Program-made: the position numbers and the translations under genes
The notes under the pieces: generated by a model
What the model was told of the DNA's origin: nothing
Seen by the model: only the letters and a program-made list of their open reading frames with translations
Database searches by the model: none
In this document: positions 6,342 to 8,674 of the stretch, piece after piece
How the letters are laid out: each line of letters begins with the position of its first letter
Numbering within the stretch: position 1 is the stretch's first letter
Source of the DNA: Alphaproteobacteria bacterium
GTDB taxonomy: Bacteria; Pseudomonadota; Alphaproteobacteria; Rhodobacterales; Rhodobacteraceae
Length of the DNA stretch: 8,674 nt
Assembly: GCA_003696705.1 (NCBI GenBank)
Contig: RFGD01000238.1
Span: 1 to 8,674 of the forward strand
Reading direction: 5' to 3'

Positions 6342-8554
6342 TGAAACCCTTCGAATCACGCAAAATCAATGGGTTAGACAAACCCGACCCCTGTGCTGTG
6401 TCACAGCCTCGCGAAACTGAGACACAGACTGAGACACACGCCATCGCCAGCTACGCCCGGAAACGGCGCGACTCGCGCCCTCGGTCGGGCCACCGCCACG
6501 CCGGCCCCTACCTCATGCGCCGCGGCCGCATCTTCTATTTTCGCAAGCGCCTGCCACGCTGCCGAAAAAATCTTTTTCTCTGTCTTTCGCTTCGAACCCA
6601 CGTCCCGCTCGACGCTGTGAAACGCGCTGCTGCGCTGCTCGCCGTCTGCGAAAAAACGGAACCCGGAGTCCTGGACGCGATGACGAAGAAAGACCTTGCC
6701 CCCGCCGATGCCCGTGCCCTTCTGATGGAAATCCTGCGCGCCGAGCTTGCACGCATCCTCGATCGGCAATCCGACTTGGGGGCGTGGACCGATGATGCGA
6801 TCGATTCCCGCATCGCCGAACTCGAGGAAGAGAACCGCCGTCTGCGGCGTGCCGCCCGTCGGGAAAACTGGGAAAGCGTGCAGGTGCTTCTGAAACGGGC
6901 CAGCGATCTCATCGCGCTTCCGCTGTCCGAGCCGATCGAGCCGGATCTCGGCCGCCAGGCGAGTTCGCTCAAGCGCCGTATCAACAGCGTGGAAATCGAC
7001 GTTCTGGACGGCGAGGAAGTGCGGACCGCCAGTCGTCCGCTGCTGGCCGAGCACGGTGTGGACGACTTCGACGGCTTCGTCCGGCAGCCGGTGACGCTGA
7101 CCGCCGCCTTTGCCGAAACCCGCCGGAAATACCCGAAGAAATCGATGCAGGGCAATATCAACGCCCTGGAGAAGCTCATGCTCGAGTACTTCGGCGACAT
7201 CCCCGTGACCGCCGTGACCGAAGACCGCCAGAAGGCGTTTTTCGCCTGGACGGCCCGGCTGCCGCGCAAGCACGGCAAGGCCCACGGCAAGAACCGGTTC
7301 ACCAGGACGGCGCGGGTTCTGACCAAGGCCGAGGAGATCTCGCAGGCAGATGCGGCCGATCGGCTCGCGACGGAAGAAATCCGCGCGCGCACCGACATTT
7401 CGCTCGCCGAAAAGCGGGCGATCCTCGCCGAAAGGCTCACGCCACGGCGGACACTGACGACGATCAAGCGCGATCGCGACGGGTTGAGCCGACTGTTCCG
7501 CTGCGCCGCAGCACTGGGCGTGCAGCCGCCCCAGGCGATCTCCTACCGCGAGATCGAGGCGCATATCGCGGCGCAGGCTCCCGACGACACGCTGTTCGTG
7601 CGGGTGACGAAACCGAAACTGCGCATGCCATGGACGCGTGAGCGACTCGCCAAGTTCCTGACCTGCCCGATCTACACCGGCTGCCAGTCCAGACACAGGC
7701 GCTGGAAGCGAGGACGGCTGGTGATCCGCGATGCGACCTATTGGGTACCGCTTTTCGTCCTCTCCACGGGCGCGCGGATCGCGGAAGTGCTGCACCTGAA
7801 GCGAACCGACATCCTGTTCCGCAACGGACATTACTGTTTCGCCATCGCAAGCGGTCCGGATCATCCGGGCAAGACCGTTGATGCCAGACGGGTGATCCCG
7901 ATCCCGCAAGTTCTGCTCGATCTCGGCTTCGTGGAGTGGTTCCACGCACTGCCCGACGACCATGGCGCACTGCTCTTTCCCGAAGCCGTCCGCCGCTCGA
8001 CCACCGGCGACGTCACCAGCGCTTTCGGAAAGCATCTGCGTCGGATCCTCGATCATCTGGAGCTGGGCGACTTCGACGAGGACTTCTATGCAATGCGCAA
8101 GACCTTTCTCAGCATGCTGAGCAGCGCGCAGGTCAAGGAAGGCCAGCGACAGGCGATCGCCGGACACAAGCACGGGACGATCACCAACGTGCACTACACC
8201 GCCCACGAAACCGCGGATCTGAAGCGTGCCGTCGACCGCGCCGACTTCGGGCTCGAGATCCAATTCCGCCGTCAGCACGGGTTTCCGGTCATCACGGGAT
8301 GCAGGCTTGCAAATGGCTCCGCCCTCGACGTGGAGGTGACGCTGGACGATGCGGCCCAGGCGGCGAGCGTCGTCGTCAGGGATGCCTGTCTCTCCGAGCC
8401 GGTATTCGCATTCACCAAGCGTTCGGGCCTCACCCCTGCGGATCGCAAGGCCGTTGCGCTCAGGTTGCGGCGGATTCTGGCGGAAAGACCGCTCAACCTC
8501 CCCAAGAACCCCCTGAAGCGCGCGGCATTCGAGCATCTGCAGGCCCTGGCGTGA
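6341..8554 (+). CDS. Tyrosine recombinase / site-specific integrase (start uncertain)
   Basis: DNA-cutting recombinase likely to integrate and excise the element at the adjacent tRNA-Gln. In 737-aa numbering from ATG 6341, the catalytic residues are Arg479 (STGARIAEVLHL), Lys511 (GKTVDARRVIP), Arg586 (FYAMRKTF), His609 (AGHKHG) and nucleophile Tyr619 (NVHYTAHE), with normal spacing. The box II His (HxxR) is Tyr583. N-terminal features are a PYLMRRGRIFYFRKRLP segment (56-72) resembling the leader domain of many alphaproteobacterial integrases, a charged helical region (about 155-188), and a core-binding domain (about 250-425). About 100 residues follow Tyr619, an unusual C-terminal extension. 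The frame stays open back into the tRNA. Possible starts are ATG 6341 (the A is the last base of tRNA CCA), GTG 6398 and ATG 6515; none has a clear ribosome site. Third-position GC is about half over 6341-6440 and over 90% from 6441 on, and the FYFRKRLP domain seems to begin before 6515, so GTG 6398 is also plausible. Function is firm, start is not. Confidence 0.92.
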   Translation: MKPFESRKINGLDKPDPCAVSQPRETETQTETHAIASYARKRRDSRPRSGHRHAGPYLMRRGRIFYFRKRLPRCRKNLFLCLSLRTHVPLDAVKRAAALLAVCEKTEPGVLDAMTKKDLAPADARALLMEILRAELARILDRQSDLGAWTDDAIDSRIAELEEENRRLRRAARRENWESVQVLLKRASDLIALPLSEPIEPDLGRQASSLKRRINSVEIDVLDGEEVRTASRPLLAEHGVDDFDGFVRQPVTLTAAFAETRRKYPKKSMQGNINALEKLMLEYFGDIPVTAVTEDRQKAFFAWTARLPRKHGKAHGKNRFTRTARVLTKAEEISQADAADRLATEEIRARTDISLAEKRAILAERLTPRRTLTTIKRDRDGLSRLFRCAAALGVQPPQAISYREIEAHIAAQAPDDTLFVRVTKPKLRMPWTRERLAKFLTCPIYTGCQSRHRRWKRGRLVIRDATYWVPLFVLSTGARIAEVLHLKRTDILFRNGHYCFAIASGPDHPGKTVDARRVIPIPQVLLDLGFVEWFHALPDDHGALLFPEAVRRSTTGDVTSAFGKHLRRILDHLELGDFDEDFYAMRKTFLSMLSSAQVKEGQRQAIAGHKHGTITNVHYTAHETADLKRAVDRADFGLEIQFRRQHGFPVITGCRLANGSALDVEVTLDDAAQAASVVVRDACLSEPVFAFTKRSGLTPADRKAVALRLRRILAERPLNLPKNPLKRAAFEHLQALA
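6371..6385. repeat. Inverted repeat GGGTT-N5-AACCC
   Basis: Perfect 5-bp arms (6371-6375 and 6381-6385) around AGACA, 30 bp past the tRNA. It could form a small hairpin in a tRNA read-through transcript or be a protein site; there is no T-tract for a classical terminator. Confidence 0.3.
6396..6438. repeat. Clustered GACACA/TGTGTC repeats next to integrase start
   Basis: CTGTGTCACAG (6396-6406) is a perfect palindrome around its central T. ACTGAGACACA is repeated at 6416-6426 and 6428-6438 with a 12-bp period. GACACA thus occurs twice direct and once inverted (TGTGTC, 6397-6402) within 42 bp. Position between the probable att core and the integrase suits arm-type integrase sites, a directionality-factor site or an integrase operator. 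If translated, it encodes the repetitive ETETQTET stretch. Confidence 0.5.
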
Positions 8555-8560
8555 TGTGTT

Positions 8561-8575
8561 CCCGCCTCGAGCGGG
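8561..8575. terminator. Weak hairpin after the integrase
   Basis: CCCGC (8561-8565) pairs with GCGGG (8571-8575) around CTCGA, 6 nt after the integrase stop. It is GC-rich and correctly placed for a terminator but short and without a T-run. The remaining bases to 8674 show no gene or RNA that I can support. Confidence 0.3.
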
Positions 8576-8674
8576 CTGTCCCATCGGCGCCGTCTCCTTT
8601 TCCTCACCGGCTGCTCGATCACGGACGGAAGTCGCGCGAGGGCGGAGTGCACGTCCGGCACGGCGCAGCGGTGC

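Larger units (their letters stand above)
6342..8674 (+). mobile_element. Left end of a putative tRNA-Gln-integrated genomic island or prophage (partial)
   Basis: Inferred from an intact tRNA 3' end immediately followed by a tyrosine recombinase gene in the same orientation and by a repeat-rich leader unlike the operon DNA to the left. Only the integrase and about 120 bp beyond it are visible, so element type and cargo are unknown. The right boundary is outside the window. Confidence 0.5.

Noticed and set aside
6178..6444. Minus-strand frame reading GVVGFEPTVHGTKNRCLTTWLHP across the tRNA
   Set aside because: This is the well-known false protein produced by translating the antisense of a tRNA; it has no support as a gene.
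6401..8584. 727-residue minus-strand open frame opposite the integrase
   Set aside because: Third-position G/C bias of the integrase gene leaves the antisense frame open; the translation is Arg/Gly-rich with no family motifs, while the + frame has complete recombinase catalytic residues.
8272..8661. 129-residue minus-strand frame reaching past the integrase end
   Set aside because: Mostly antisense to the integrase, Arg-rich, without a ribosome site or recognisable domain.
1..8674. CRISPR array, insertion sequence or toxin-antitoxin pair
   Set aside because: No regularly spaced direct repeats, no transposase motifs with terminal inverted repeats, and no small paired genes were seen on either strand.

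Overview
The window is GC-rich, densely coded DNA. Gene content, short intergenic gaps and strong G/C preference at third codon positions all suggest an alphaproteobacterium, most likely of the Rhodobacterales type. This placement rests on general gene style, not on a database match. All convincing genes lie on the + strand.

Layout. (1) At 96-1358 is an NhaA-family Na+/H+ antiporter. (2) A 187-bp non-coding gap (1359-1545) carries repeated ATTG/CAAT-type elements and is the natural control region for what follows. (3) At 1546-6190 is a tightly packed four-gene capsule or surface-polysaccharide operon: a KpsT-like ABC ATPase, a KpsE-like inner-membrane co-polymerase with a long cytoplasmic extension, KdsA (Kdo-8-phosphate synthase) and a phosphomannomutase/phosphoglucomutase. 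The first three genes overlap (23 bp and 4 bp) and the fourth starts 31 bp after kdsA, so translational coupling is likely. (4) At 6267-6341 is a complete tRNA-Gln(UUG) with encoded CCA and a plausible promoter. (5) Starting at the last base of that tRNA is a long tyrosine-recombinase reading frame (to 8554) running away from it. This is the classic left end of an element integrated in a tRNA 3' end; the rest of the element lies beyond the right edge.

How the genes work together. KdsA makes Kdo-8-P, the precursor of the Kdo that links or builds group-2-type capsules and is also a core sugar of LPS. The hexose-phosphate mutase feeds nucleotide-sugar synthesis. KpsT powers, and KpsE couples, export of the finished polymer across the envelope. 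The permease partner (KpsM), outer-membrane channel (KpsD) and Kdo-transferases (KpsC/S) are not in the window. The antiporter is probably an independent transcription unit.

No wholly new system is evident. The items most worth a second look are the repeat-rich junction between the tRNA and the integrase with its uncertain start, the unusual integrase (Tyr in place of the box II His, with extensions at both ends), the ATTG/CAAT array upstream of the capsule operon, and the atypical KpsT P-loop.
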